Assembly (NCBI GenBank): GCA_963775275.1
Contig: CAVZII010000005.1
Coordinates: 930,001 to 994,000, forward strand
DNA from: JANWHQ01 sp963775275
GTDB lineage: Bacteria > Pseudomonadota > Alphaproteobacteria > Caulobacterales > Caulobacteraceae
DNA: 64,000 bases
Direction: 5' to 3'
Both the position numbers and the translations under genes were made by a program. Every line of letters begins with the position of its first letter. Position 1 is the stretch's first letter. Below, piece after piece: positions 8,519 through 17,664 of this stretch. The notes below the pieces were generated by a model that had not been told where the DNA came from, did no database searches, and worked only from the letters and a program-made list of their open reading frames with translations.

Positions 8519-11500
8519 ATGACAGAGTTTATCTTCCACGACCCGTCAGGCCGCAGGGCGCGGCAGGCCGCCTTCCTCGGCGGCCTCTTGCTGTCCGTGA
8601 TCGCCGCCGTGGTGGCGGCCTTCTTCGCCACCCTGGTGTTCGCGCCGCAGCTGCCCGCCGTTCACCTGAAGGACCCCAGGGTGTTCCAGGCGCTGCACCT
8701 GCCGGGCCATCACCTGCACGGCCGGCCGGCCTGGACCCGCGTGCCGCGCCCGAAGAAGGGACAGGCCGGCGGCCTCGCCAAGCCGCTGAGCGTCGGCTTC
8801 TATGTGCCCTGGGACGAGCGCTCGCGCGTGTCGCTGGCCGCGCACATCGGCCAGATGGACGTCCTGGCGCCGCAATGGATCACGCCCAACGGCTCGCTCG
8901 GCCGGATCAACGTCTCGAAGGATCCCCTGGCCGAGGCGATCATCGCCAAGGCCCAGAAGAGGCCGTCCATCCTGCCGGTCATCCACAACTCCCACGACGG
9001 GGCCTGGGACGGGCCGCTGGCGAACAGGCTGGTGCTCTATCCGGCGGCGCGCGCGGCCTTCATCCACAACCTCGTGACCCTGGCCCGGGCCAGGGGCTGG
9101 GCCGGCTACATCTTCGACCTGGAGAACCTGTCGCCCGCGGCGATGAAGGCCTATCCCCAGCTGGTCCGCGAAGCCAACGACGCGCTGAACCCCTACGGCC
9201 GCGAGGTCTGGGTGACCGCCCTGTTCGGCGACAATTCGGCGCCGCTGCAGCAGTTGCAGGCGGCGAGCGACACCTTGGTGCTGATGGCCTTCGACCAGCA
9301 CTGGTCGACGGGCGACCCCGGTCCCATCGCCGGCCAGGACTGGTTCGAGACCAACCTCGACAAGCGCCTCTCGGGCCTGGACGAGAACCGCACGATCCTG
9401 GCGCTCGGCAGCTACGGCTACGACTGGACGCTGGGAGGCAAGGGGACCTCGCCCCGCGCCAACTCGGTCTCGTTCCACGACGCGACGCTGAACGCGCACA
9501 ACTCCGGCGTCGACGTGAAGCTGGACGAGACCTCGCTGAACCCGACCTATGCGTACCAGGACGACGACGGCCACGACCATGAGGTGTGGTTCCAGGACGC
9601 CCCGACGCTCTACAACGAGATCAAGGTCTCGGACGACTACCGCCCGCGCGGCTACGCCCTGTGGAGGCTGGGAACCGAGGATCCCGGCGTCTGGAACCTG
9701 CTGCCCCACGACTACGGCAAGGTCTCGGCCGCCAGGATCGACTATCTGGCGCCGTCCCAGGACGTGGACTTCGACGGCAATGGCGAGGTGCTGCGCGTCT
9801 CGGCGACTCCGACCGCCGGCAAGCGCGCGGTCCAGTTCGACCCGGACACCGGCCTGATCTCGGACGAACGGTACCTGCAGATGCCCACGGCCTATGTCGT
9901 GGAGCGCTATGGGGCGACCAAGGACAAGGCAGTCGCGCTGACCTTCGACGACGGGCCCGACCCGCGCTGGACGCCCAGGATCCTCGACGTGCTGAAGCGC
10001 AAAGGGGTGAACGCCACCTTCTTCGACATCGGCGCCAACATGCAGGCCCACCCCGAGCTGGTGGCGCGCGAGATCCGCGATGGCAACGTGGTGGGCAGCC
10101 ACAGCTACACCCACCCCAACATCGCCGTGACGCCCAAGCCCGAGGTGGATCTCGAGCTGAACATGACCCAGCGCCTGTTCGAGGTGATCACCGGCCGGAG
10201 CCTTCGACTGTTCCGACCGCCGTACCAGGGAGACGCGGAGCCTTCGACGCCCGAGCAGGTCGCGCCCCTGATCACGGCCCAGAAGCTGGGCTATCTGATC
10301 GCGGGCCTCAGGGTCGACCCGAACGACTGGAAGAAGGACCCCGCGCCGACGCCCCAGCAGATCATCGACCGGACGATCGACCACCTGGACAATCCCGACC
10401 TCAACCCGGGCCGCACGAGGGGCCAGGTGGTCCTGCTGCACGATTCCGGCGGCAACCGGGCCCACACCGTCGAGGCTCTGCCCGAGCTGATCGACCAACT
10501 GAAGGCCAGGGGCTATCACTTCGTGACCATGTCCGCCCTGGCGGGCATGACGCCGGACCAGGCGATGCCGAAGGTGAAGAACACCCTCGAGCTGACGCTG
10601 GACCGGATCGGCTTCAGCTTCTTCCGATACCTGGACCGGTTCATCGGCTTCCTGTTCATCAGCGCCATCGCGCTGGGGGTCGGCCGGCTGGTCTTCCTGT
10701 CGACCCTGGCCCTGGTCCACTGGCTGGGCTGGAAGCGCCGCGTGCCGAAGCTCGGGGACACCGACGAGACCGGCCGGGCCGGCCCCCTGGTCAGCGTGCT
10801 GATCCCCTGCTTCAACGAGGAGAAGGTGATCGCCGGATCGGTGGCGCGGATCCTGGCCTCGGAGTGGACGCGGCTGGAGGTCATCGTCCTGGACGACGGC
10901 TCGAGCGACGACACTTCGGGCGCGGTGGAGCGCGCCTTCGGGACCGAGCCCAGGGTGACGCTGCTGCGCTTCCCCAACGCCGGCAAGGCGGCGGCCCTGA
11001 ACAAGGGCCTTGTGGCCGCCAAGGGCGAGGTGATCGTCGCGCTGGACGCCGACACCCTCTTCCCGCCGGACACGATCGGCCGGCTGGTGCGCTGGTTCGA
11101 CGACCCCGAGGTCGGCGCGGTGGCCGGCAACGCCCTGGTGGGCAACCGGCTGAACCTGATCACCCGATGGCAGGCGCTGGAATACGTGACCGCCCAGAAC
11201 CTGGAGCGGCGAGCCCTGGCGGCGCTGGGCGCGGTGACGGTGGTTCCCGGCGCGGTCGGCGGCTGGCGCCGGCGCGCCCTGGAAGAGCTGGGCGGCTTCC
11301 CCGGCGACACCCTGGCCGAAGACCAGGACCTGACCATCGGCTGCCAGCGGGCCGGCTGGCGCGTGGAGTTCGACCCCTCGGCGCGCGCCTACACCGAGGC
11401 GCCGGACACCCTGGGCGGGCTGATGAAGCAGCGCTTCCGCTGGTCATTCGGCACCCTGCAATGCCTGTGGAAGCACCAGGCGGCGCTGTTCGACCGGCGA

Positions 11501-11905
11501 CGCCCGACGCTCGGCTTCGTCGCCCTGCCCCAGATCTGGCTGTTCCAGATCTTCCTGGCCCTGGCCGCGCCCCTGGTGGACCTGGCCGTGGTCTACTCGA
11601 TCGGCGGCGCGATCCTGAACCGGCTGATGCACCCGGTGGAGTGGTCCAGCGACAGCCTGAGCCAGGGGCTGGTCTACTGGACGGTGTTCATCCTGGTGGA
11701 CCTGTCGGCCTGCGCGCTCGGCATGGCGCTGGAGCGGCGCGCGCCCTGGAAGGACCTCCTGTGGATCCCGATCCAGCGGTTCGGCTACCGGCAGGTGATG
11801 TACTACATCGTGGTCAAGGCGGTGCTGACCGCGATCAGGGGCCCGATGGTGGGCTGGAACAAGCTCGAGCGGCGCGCCACGGCGGCGGTGGAAGCGGCGG
11901 CCTGA
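8519..11905 (+). CDS. Three-domain GH18-like / polysaccharide deacetylase / GT2 glycosyltransferase
   Basis: Large 1128-aa membrane protein with three enzyme modules. After an N-terminal helix comes a GH18 chitinase-like domain (about 90-430), with Asp200 and Glu202 in FDLENL matching the DxE end of the GH18 motif. Next is a NodB/CE4 deacetylase (about 470-700) with TFDDGPD (475-481) and the metal motif HSYTH (528-532). After a helix near 715-740 comes a processive GT2 domain (about 755-1000) with DAD (843-845), EDQD (934-937) and QRFRW (971-975), then C-terminal helices. The arrangement suggests synthesis and periplasmic trimming of an N-acetylhexosamine polymer. ATG 8519 was chosen because the hydrophobic N-terminus follows it directly. 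Confidence 0.88.
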   Translation: MTEFIFHDPSGRRARQAAFLGGLLLSVIAAVVAAFFATLVFAPQLPAVHLKDPRVFQALHLPGHHLHGRPAWTRVPRPKKGQAGGLAKPLSVGFYVPWDERSRVSLAAHIGQMDVLAPQWITPNGSLGRINVSKDPLAEAIIAKAQKRPSILPVIHNSHDGAWDGPLANRLVLYPAARAAFIHNLVTLARARGWAGYIFDLENLSPAAMKAYPQLVREANDALNPYGREVWVTALFGDNSAPLQQLQAASDTLVLMAFDQHWSTGDPGPIAGQDWFETNLDKRLSGLDENRTILALGSYGYDWTLGGKGTSPRANSVSFHDATLNAHNSGVDVKLDETSLNPTYAYQDDDGHDHEVWFQDAPTLYNEIKVSDDYRPRGYALWRLGTEDPGVWNLLPHDYGKVSAARIDYLAPSQDVDFDGNGEVLRVSATPTAGKRAVQFDPDTGLISDERYLQMPTAYVVERYGATKDKAVALTFDDGPDPRWTPRILDVLKRKGVNATFFDIGANMQAHPELVAREIRDGNVVGSHSYTHPNIAVTPKPEVDLELNMTQRLFEVITGRSLRLFRPPYQGDAEPSTPEQVAPLITAQKLGYLIAGLRVDPNDWKKDPAPTPQQIIDRTIDHLDNPDLNPGRTRGQVVLLHDSGGNRAHTVEALPELIDQLKARGYHFVTMSALAGMTPDQAMPKVKNTLELTLDRIGFSFFRYLDRFIGFLFISAIALGVGRLVFLSTLALVHWLGWKRRVPKLGDTDETGRAGPLVSVLIPCFNEEKVIAGSVARILASEWTRLEVIVLDDGSSDDTSGAVERAFGTEPRVTLLRFPNAGKAAALNKGLVAAKGEVIVALDADTLFPPDTIGRLVRWFDDPEVGAVAGNALVGNRLNLITRWQALEYVTAQNLERRALAALGAVTVVPGAVGGWRRRALEELGGFPGDTLAEDQDLTIGCQRAGWRVEFDPSARAYTEAPDTLGGLMKQRFRWSFGTLQCLWKHQAALFDRRRPTLGFVALPQIWLFQIFLALAAPLVDLAVVYSIGGAILNRLMHPVEWSSDSLSQGLVYWTVFILVDLSACALGMALERRAPWKDLLWIPIQRFGYRQVMYYIVVKAVLTAIRGPMVGWNKLERRATAAVEAAA

Positions 11906-12026
11906 TCTTCCCTTCCGGTCAATGGGGAGGATTGGTTGCGGCGCACAAACGCGCTGCCCTATAACCGGCCTCGCCGACTCGCCGCCTTGCGCGCGCGAGC
12001 CTTCCAGAACCCCCGCCGGCGGTCCC

Positions 12027-13196
12027 ATGGATATCCACGAGCATCAAGCCAAGGCCGTCCTCAAGGAGTTCGGCGTCCCGGTCCCGCGCGGCTTCCCCGC
12101 CTTCTCGGTGGAGGAAGCGGTCCAGGAGGCCCAGACGCTCGGCGGCCCGGTGTGGGTGGTGAAGGCCCAGATCCACGCCGGCGGGCGCGGCAAGGGCGGC
12201 GGCGTGAAGGTCGTCCGCTCCCTGGAGGAGGTGCGCAAGGAGGCCGAGCGGATGCTCGGCATGACGCTGGTCACGCACCAGACCGGTCCCAAGGGCCGCG
12301 TGGTGCGCCGGCTCTACATCGAGGAAGGCGCTGCGATCGCGCGCGAGCTGTACCTCTCGCTGCTGGTCGACCGGGAGACCTCGCGGGTGGCGGTGGTCGC
12401 CTCCACCGAGGGCGGCATGGACATCGAGGAGGTCGCCCGCTCGGCGCCCGAGAAGATCGTGACCTTCTCCATCGACCCGGCCACCGGCGTCTTCCCGCAC
12501 CATGCGGTGATGCTGGCCAAGGCCCTGAAGCTGGAGGGCGCGGCGGCCAAGCAGGCGCGCCCGCTGCTGCTGGCGCTCTACAAGGCCTTCGTCGAGAAGG
12601 ACATGAGCCTTCTGGAGATCAATCCCCTGATCGTCACCGCCGAGGGCGACCTGAAGGTGCTCGACGCCAAGGTCTCGTTCGACTCCAACGCCCTCTACCG
12701 CCACGACGACATCCGGGCGCTGCGCGACATCACCGAGGAGGACGAGAAGGAGATCGCCGCCTCCAACTACGACCTCTCCTACATCGCGCTCGAAGGCGAG
12801 ATCGGCTGCATGGTCAACGGCGCGGGCCTGGCCATGGCCACCATGGACATCATCAAGCTCTACGGCGCCGAGCCCGCCAACTTCCTGGACGTGGGCGGCG
12901 GGGCGTCGAAGGAGAAGGTGACGGCCGCCTTCAAGATCATCACCGCGGACCCGAACGTGCAGGGCATCCTGGTCAACATCTTCGGCGGCATCATGCGCTG
13001 CGACATCATCGCCGAGGGCGTGGTCGAGGCGGTCAAGGAGGTGGGGCTGAAGGTTCCGCTGGTGGTGCGCCTGGAAGGCACCAACGTCGAGGAGGGCAAG
13101 GCGATCCTGCGACAGTCGGGCCTGAACGTGATCCCCGCCAACGACCTGGCCGACGCGGCCGAGAAGATCGTGGCCGCCGTCAAGGCGGCGGCGTGA
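12027..13196 (+). CDS. sucC: Succinyl-CoA synthetase subunit beta (ADP-forming)
   Basis: Beta chain of succinate-CoA ligase, which makes ATP or GTP from succinyl-CoA in the TCA cycle. The 389-aa product begins MDIHEHQAK and shows the ATP-grasp features AQIHAGGRGKGGGVK and LEINPLIV, followed by the CoA-ligase half with GGIMRCDIIAEGVVEA. Its stop (TGA 13194-13196) overlaps the ATG of the cupin gene by one base, a sign of tight translational coupling. Confidence 0.97.
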   Translation: MDIHEHQAKAVLKEFGVPVPRGFPAFSVEEAVQEAQTLGGPVWVVKAQIHAGGRGKGGGVKVVRSLEEVRKEAERMLGMTLVTHQTGPKGRVVRRLYIEEGAAIARELYLSLLVDRETSRVAVVASTEGGMDIEEVARSAPEKIVTFSIDPATGVFPHHAVMLAKALKLEGAAAKQARPLLLALYKAFVEKDMSLLEINPLIVTAEGDLKVLDAKVSFDSNALYRHDDIRALRDITEEDEKEIAASNYDLSYIALEGEIGCMVNGAGLAMATMDIIKLYGAEPANFLDVGGGASKEKVTAAFKIITADPNVQGILVNIFGGIMRCDIIAEGVVEAVKEVGLKVPLVVRLEGTNVEEGKAILRQSGLNVIPANDLADAAEKIVAAVKAAA

Positions 13197-13570
13197 TGGC
13201 CAAGCGGCCGAGGGCGATCCGCCTCGCCGAGGCGCTCGCGGGGTTCGACGAGCCCTGGTCGCCCAAGGTGATCGGCGATGTGAACGCCTGCCAGATCAAG
13301 CTGGTGAAGCTGGACGGCGCCTTTCACTGGCACCGGCACGAGATCGAGGACGAAGCCTTCCTGGTCATCGAAGGGCGCCTGCGCATGGAACTCCGCGACG
13401 GATCCGAGGAGCTGGGCCCCGGCGAGCTGATCGTCGTGCCGCATGGCGTCGAGCACCGTCCCGTGGCCCTGCCGACCTGCCAGGTCCTGCTGTTCGAGCC
13501 GGCGAGCACGCTGAACACCGGCGACGTGATCACTGCGCGCACCGTGCGCCAACCGGAGCGGATCGTCTGA
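13196..13570 (+). CDS. Small cupin-domain protein between sucC and sucD
   Basis: Single-domain cupin of 124 aa. Motif 1 is WHRHEIEDEAFLVIEG (His46, His48 and a nearby acidic residue as metal ligands). Motif 2 is PGELIVVPHGVEHRP (His83, His87). It overlaps sucC by one base and its TGA shares a base with the sucD ATG at 13570, so all three genes are translationally coupled. Substrate and metal are unknown. It may be a metal-dependent enzyme or a small-molecule sensor tied to succinyl-CoA metabolism, but that is inference from position. Confidence 0.88.
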   Translation: MAKRPRAIRLAEALAGFDEPWSPKVIGDVNACQIKLVKLDGAFHWHRHEIEDEAFLVIEGRLRMELRDGSEELGPGELIVVPHGVEHRPVALPTCQVLLFEPASTLNTGDVITARTVRQPERIV

Positions 13571-14457
13571 TGTCCATTCTCGTCTCCAAGGACACCAAGG
13601 TCATCTGCCAGGGGCTCACCGGCGCCCAGGGGACCTTCCACACCGAGCAGGCCATGGCCTACGGCACGCGCATGGTCGGGGGGGTGACGCCGGGCAAGGG
13701 CGGCCAGACCCATCTGGGCCTGCCGGTCTTCGACACGGTGATGGAGGCGCGCGAGGCCACCGGCGCGGACGCCTCGGTGATCTACGTGCCGCCGCCCTTC
13801 GCCGCCGATTCGATCCTGGAGGCGATCGATGGCGAGATCCCGCTGATCGTCTGCATCACCGAGGGCATCCCGGTGCAGGACATGGTCAAGGTGAAGCGGT
13901 CCCTGTGCGGGTCCAAATCGCGCCTGGTCGGCCCCAACTGCCCCGGCGTCCTGACCCCGGACGAGTGCAAGATCGGCATCATGCCGGGCAACATCTTCCA
14001 GCGGGGATCGGTAGGCGTCGTCTCGCGCTCGGGCACCCTGACCTACGAGGCGGTGTTCCAGACCAGCCAGGCGGGCCTGGGCCAGACCACCGCCGTCGGC
14101 ATCGGCGGCGACCCGGTCAAGGGCACGGAGTTCATCGAGGTCCTGGAGATGTTCCTGGCCGACCCGGAGACGGCGTCGATCATCATGATCGGCGAGATCG
14201 GCGGCTCGGCCGAGGAGGACGCGGCGCAGTTCATCGCCGACGAGGCCAAGAAGGGCCGCAGGAAGCCCATGGCCGGCTTCATCGCCGGGCGCACCGCGCC
14301 GCCGGGGCGGCGCATGGGCCATGCCGGGGCGATCATCTCGGGCGGGAAGGGCGGGGCCGAATCCAAGATCGAAGCCATGGAGGCGGCGGGGATCCGCGTC
14401 TCGCCCTCGCCCGCCGCGCTGGGCGAGACCCTGATGGCGGCGATCAGGGCCGCCTGA
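13570..14457 (+). CDS. sucD: Succinyl-CoA synthetase subunit alpha
   Basis: Alpha chain of succinate-CoA ligase, 295 aa. It has the Rossmann CoA-binding start (KVICQGLTGAQGTFHTEQA) and GPNCPGVL. The phosphorylated active-site histidine is His251 in MGHAGAIIS. It follows the cupin gene with overlapping stop and start codons and precedes sucA by 215 bases, so sucA probably has its own promoter. Confidence 0.97.
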   Translation: MSILVSKDTKVICQGLTGAQGTFHTEQAMAYGTRMVGGVTPGKGGQTHLGLPVFDTVMEAREATGADASVIYVPPPFAADSILEAIDGEIPLIVCITEGIPVQDMVKVKRSLCGSKSRLVGPNCPGVLTPDECKIGIMPGNIFQRGSVGVVSRSGTLTYEAVFQTSQAGLGQTTAVGIGGDPVKGTEFIEVLEMFLADPETASIIMIGEIGGSAEEDAAQFIADEAKKGRRKPMAGFIAGRTAPPGRRMGHAGAIISGGKGGAESKIEAMEAAGIRVSPSPAALGETLMAAIRAA

Positions 14458-14672
14458 CGGTTCGAGCCCGGCTGGCGCGCGTCGCTTGACCGGTCGCGCA
14501 AAATCTGGTCGGACCCCGCCTTCTGATGCGGAATTGGGCGTTGCAGGGCGATCGGCGGGGATTTCGGGCTCGCGCCCGGGGGCGGGCCCCTGAAACGGCT
14601 GTCCGATCAGACTATATTCACGCGCGAGTGATAAGCCGGGGGGCGCTCAAGTGCGACTTAAGGCTCTAGACC

Positions 14673-17627
14673 ATGGCGGACAACTCCGGGCGGATTAACC
14701 AGGCTCTCGCCGAGACCTCCTTCCTCTACGGCTCCAACGCGCCCTTCGTCGAAGACCTGTACGCCCGCTGGGTCGAGGATCCGAAGGCGGTGCCGAGCTC
14801 CTGGCAGGCCTTCTTCACGACGCTGCGGGACCGCACCGACGAGATCACCCGCGCCGCCCAGGAACCCGCCTGGACGCCCAAGCTGCCGCCCGCGCCCCGA
14901 GCCGAATGGCTGTCGGCCATGGACGGCGTGTGGCCCGCGGTGGAGGCCAAGGTGGCCAAGTCCGTCGCCGACCAGCGCCCGACGGCCAGCCCGGCCGAGA
15001 TCCGCGCGGCGACGCTGGATTCCCTGCGCGCCATCATGATGATCCGGGCCTACCGGATGCGCGGTCACCTGGCCGCGAACCTCGATCCGCTCGGCCTCGC
15101 GCTGCCGCCGGACGACACCTCGGAGCTGGACCCGGCGAGCTACGGATTCTCGGAGGCCGACTACGACCGGTCGATCTTCCTCGACTATGTGCTGGGCCTG
15201 GAGACCTCGACCGTCCGCGAGATCCTGCAGATCCTGAGGCGCACCTACTGCGGAAACCTCGGCGTGCAGTACATGCACATCTCCGATCCGGAGCAGAAGG
15301 CGTGGATCCAGGAACGGATCGAGGGCAAGGACAAGGAGATCGCCTTCACCCCCGAGGGCAAGGTCGCGATCCTGAAGAAGCTGATCGAGACCGAGGCCTT
15401 CGAGCGTTTCCTGCACAAGCGCTTCCCGGGCACCAAGCGGTTCGGCCTGGATGGGGGCGAGTCCCTGGTGCCGGCGCTGGAGCAGGTGATCAAGCGCGGC
15501 GGCGCGCTGGGGGTCGAGGACATCATCATCGGCATGCCCCACCGGGGCCGCCTGAACGTGCTGGCGGCGGTGATGGGCAAGCCCTACGTGGCCATCTTCC
15601 ACGAGTTCCAGGGCGGCTCCTCGACCCCATCGGACATCGAGGGCTCGGGCGACGTGAAGTATCACCTCGGCGCCTCCTCGGACCGCAGCTTCGACGACAA
15701 CAAGGTCCACCTGTCGCTGACGGCCAACCCGAGCCACCTGGAGATCGTCAATCCGGTGGTGATCGGCAAGGCGCGCGCCAAGCAGGCCTTCGCGCTGCGC
15801 CAGAACATCGACGCCGGCCGCGGCCACGTGCTGCCGCTGCTGCTGCACGGCGACGCCGCCTTCGCCGGCCAGGGCGTGGTGGCCGAATGCTTCACGCTGT
15901 CGGGCCTGAAGGGCTACCGCACGGGCGGCGCGCTCCACTTCATCGTCAACAACCAGATCGGCTTCACCACGAGCCCGCGCCACTCGCGCTCCTCGCCCTA
16001 TCCGTCGGACGTGGCCCTGATGGTCGAGGCGCCGATCTTCCACGCCAACGGCGACGATCCGGAGGCGGTGGTCTACGCCGCCAAGGTCGCCACCGAGTAC
16101 CGTCAGCGCTTCGGCAAGGACGTGGTGGTGGACATGTTCTGCTACCGCCGGTTCGGCCACAACGAGGGCGACGACCCGACCTTCACCCAGCCCTTGATGT
16201 ACCAGAGGATCAAGGAGCTCCCGAGCGCGCGCGAGCTCTACGCCCAGCGCCTGATCGAGGAGGGGGTGGCCACCGCCGAGGACGTCCAGGGCTGGATCAA
16301 GGATTTCGACGCCTTCCTCGACCAGCAGTTCGAGGCCGGCAAGACCTGGCATGCGGACAAGGCCGACTGGCTGGACGGCAAGTGGAAGCACCTGCACGTG
16401 GCCGAGGACCTCGAGCTGCGCGGCGACACGGCCGTGCCGGAGCAGAAGCTCCGGGACCTGGGCCTGAAGGCCAACAGCATCCCCGAGCACATCGACGCCC
16501 ACCGCACCTTGCGCCGCGTCATCGAGAACCGGCGCGAGAGCGTCGAGACCGGCCGCGACATCGACTGGTCCACGGCCGAGCAGCTGGCGTTCGCCACCCT
16601 GCTCGACGAGGGCTTCCCGGTGCGCCTGTCGGGCCAGGACAGCGTGCGCGGCACCTTCAGCCAGCGGCATTCGTCGGTGGTCGACCAGACCACCGAGGAA
16701 GCCTACATCGCCCTGAACCACCTGCGCCCGGGCCAGGCCAACTTCGAGGTGCTGGATTCGGCCCTGTCGGAGGAAGCGGTGCTCGGGTTCGAGTACGGTT
16801 TCTCGCTGGCGGACCCGAACACCCTGGTCCTGTGGGAGGCTCAGTTCGGCGACTTCGTCAACGGCGCCCAGGTGCTGATCGACCAGTTCATCTCTTCGGG
16901 CGAGCGCAAGTGGCTGCGCATGTCCGGCCTGGTGATGCTGCTGCCGCACGGCTACGAGGGCCAGGGCCCGGAGCACTCCTCCGCGCGCCTCGAGCGCTAT
17001 CTGCAGCTCTGCGCCGAGGAGAACCTGCAGGTCGCCAACTGCACGACGCCCGCGAATTACTTCCACATCCTGCGCCGGCAAATGCACCGGCCGTTCCGCA
17101 AGCCGCTGATCCTGATGACGCCCAAGTCCCTGCTCAGGCACAAGCGGGCGGTGTCGAACCTGGAGGACCTGGTTTCGGGCACCTCCTTCCACCGGGTGAT
17201 GATCGACGGGGCCGAGGCCGGGTGCGACGTCGGGGGGATCGTCCTGAAGCCGGACGCCGAGATCAAGCGGGTCATCCTGTGCTCGGGCAAGGTCTACTTC
17301 GATCTGGTGGACGCGCGCGCCAAGGCCGGCCGCGACGACGTCTATCTGCTCAGGCTCGAGCAGTTCTATCCCTGGCCGATGAAGTCGCTGTCGAACGTGC
17401 TCTCGAGGTTCGTCAACGCCGAGCTCGTCTGGTGCCAGGAGGAGCCCAAGAACATGGGCGGCTGGACCTTCGTCGACCCGTGGCTCGAGCTGACCCTGGC
17501 CCGGTTGAAGGTGAGCGCCGCGCGTGCGCGCTATGTGGGCCGGCCGGCCTCGGCCTCGACGGCGGCCGGGCTGATGAGCCGGCACCTGAAGGAGCTCGAG
17601 ACCTTCCTGACCGAAGCCTTCGCCTGA
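14673..17627 (+). CDS. sucA: 2-oxoglutarate dehydrogenase E1 component
   Basis: ThDP-dependent decarboxylase of the 2-oxoglutarate dehydrogenase complex, 984 aa, the full family length. The N-terminus (SFLYGSNAPFVEDLYARW) matches the E2-binding region of OdhA/SucA. Further family blocks are GMPHRGRLNVL, the ThDP segment GDAAFAGQGVVAE, the pyrimidine-domain block QDSVRGTFSQRHSS and LPHGYEGQGPEHSSARLER. Only 37 bases separate it from sucB, so the two form an operon. Confidence 0.97.
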   Translation: MADNSGRINQALAETSFLYGSNAPFVEDLYARWVEDPKAVPSSWQAFFTTLRDRTDEITRAAQEPAWTPKLPPAPRAEWLSAMDGVWPAVEAKVAKSVADQRPTASPAEIRAATLDSLRAIMMIRAYRMRGHLAANLDPLGLALPPDDTSELDPASYGFSEADYDRSIFLDYVLGLETSTVREILQILRRTYCGNLGVQYMHISDPEQKAWIQERIEGKDKEIAFTPEGKVAILKKLIETEAFERFLHKRFPGTKRFGLDGGESLVPALEQVIKRGGALGVEDIIIGMPHRGRLNVLAAVMGKPYVAIFHEFQGGSSTPSDIEGSGDVKYHLGASSDRSFDDNKVHLSLTANPSHLEIVNPVVIGKARAKQAFALRQNIDAGRGHVLPLLLHGDAAFAGQGVVAECFTLSGLKGYRTGGALHFIVNNQIGFTTSPRHSRSSPYPSDVALMVEAPIFHANGDDPEAVVYAAKVATEYRQRFGKDVVVDMFCYRRFGHNEGDDPTFTQPLMYQRIKELPSARELYAQRLIEEGVATAEDVQGWIKDFDAFLDQQFEAGKTWHADKADWLDGKWKHLHVAEDLELRGDTAVPEQKLRDLGLKANSIPEHIDAHRTLRRVIENRRESVETGRDIDWSTAEQLAFATLLDEGFPVRLSGQDSVRGTFSQRHSSVVDQTTEEAYIALNHLRPGQANFEVLDSALSEEAVLGFEYGFSLADPNTLVLWEAQFGDFVNGAQVLIDQFISSGERKWLRMSGLVMLLPHGYEGQGPEHSSARLERYLQLCAEENLQVANCTTPANYFHILRRQMHRPFRKPLILMTPKSLLRHKRAVSNLEDLVSGTSFHRVMIDGAEAGCDVGGIVLKPDAEIKRVILCSGKVYFDLVDARAKAGRDDVYLLRLEQFYPWPMKSLSNVLSRFVNAELVWCQEEPKNMGGWTFVDPWLELTLARLKVSAARARYVGRPASASTAAGLMSRHLKELETFLTEAFA

Positions 17628-17664
17628 TCCGCCGGGCCAAGAACAAGATCGGAGCTGCACCTCA

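Noticed and set aside
8546..10720. Long open frame on the minus strand opposite the three-domain glycan gene
   Set aside because: High-G+C shadow frame rich in Arg, Gly and His with no conserved motif. The plus-strand protein is unambiguous.
14458..14672. Possible terminator or RNA element between sucD and sucA
   Set aside because: Only short GC palindromes (for example GGGC-TCGC-GCCC near 14567) without a U-tract. Nothing stands out beyond a presumed sucA promoter.
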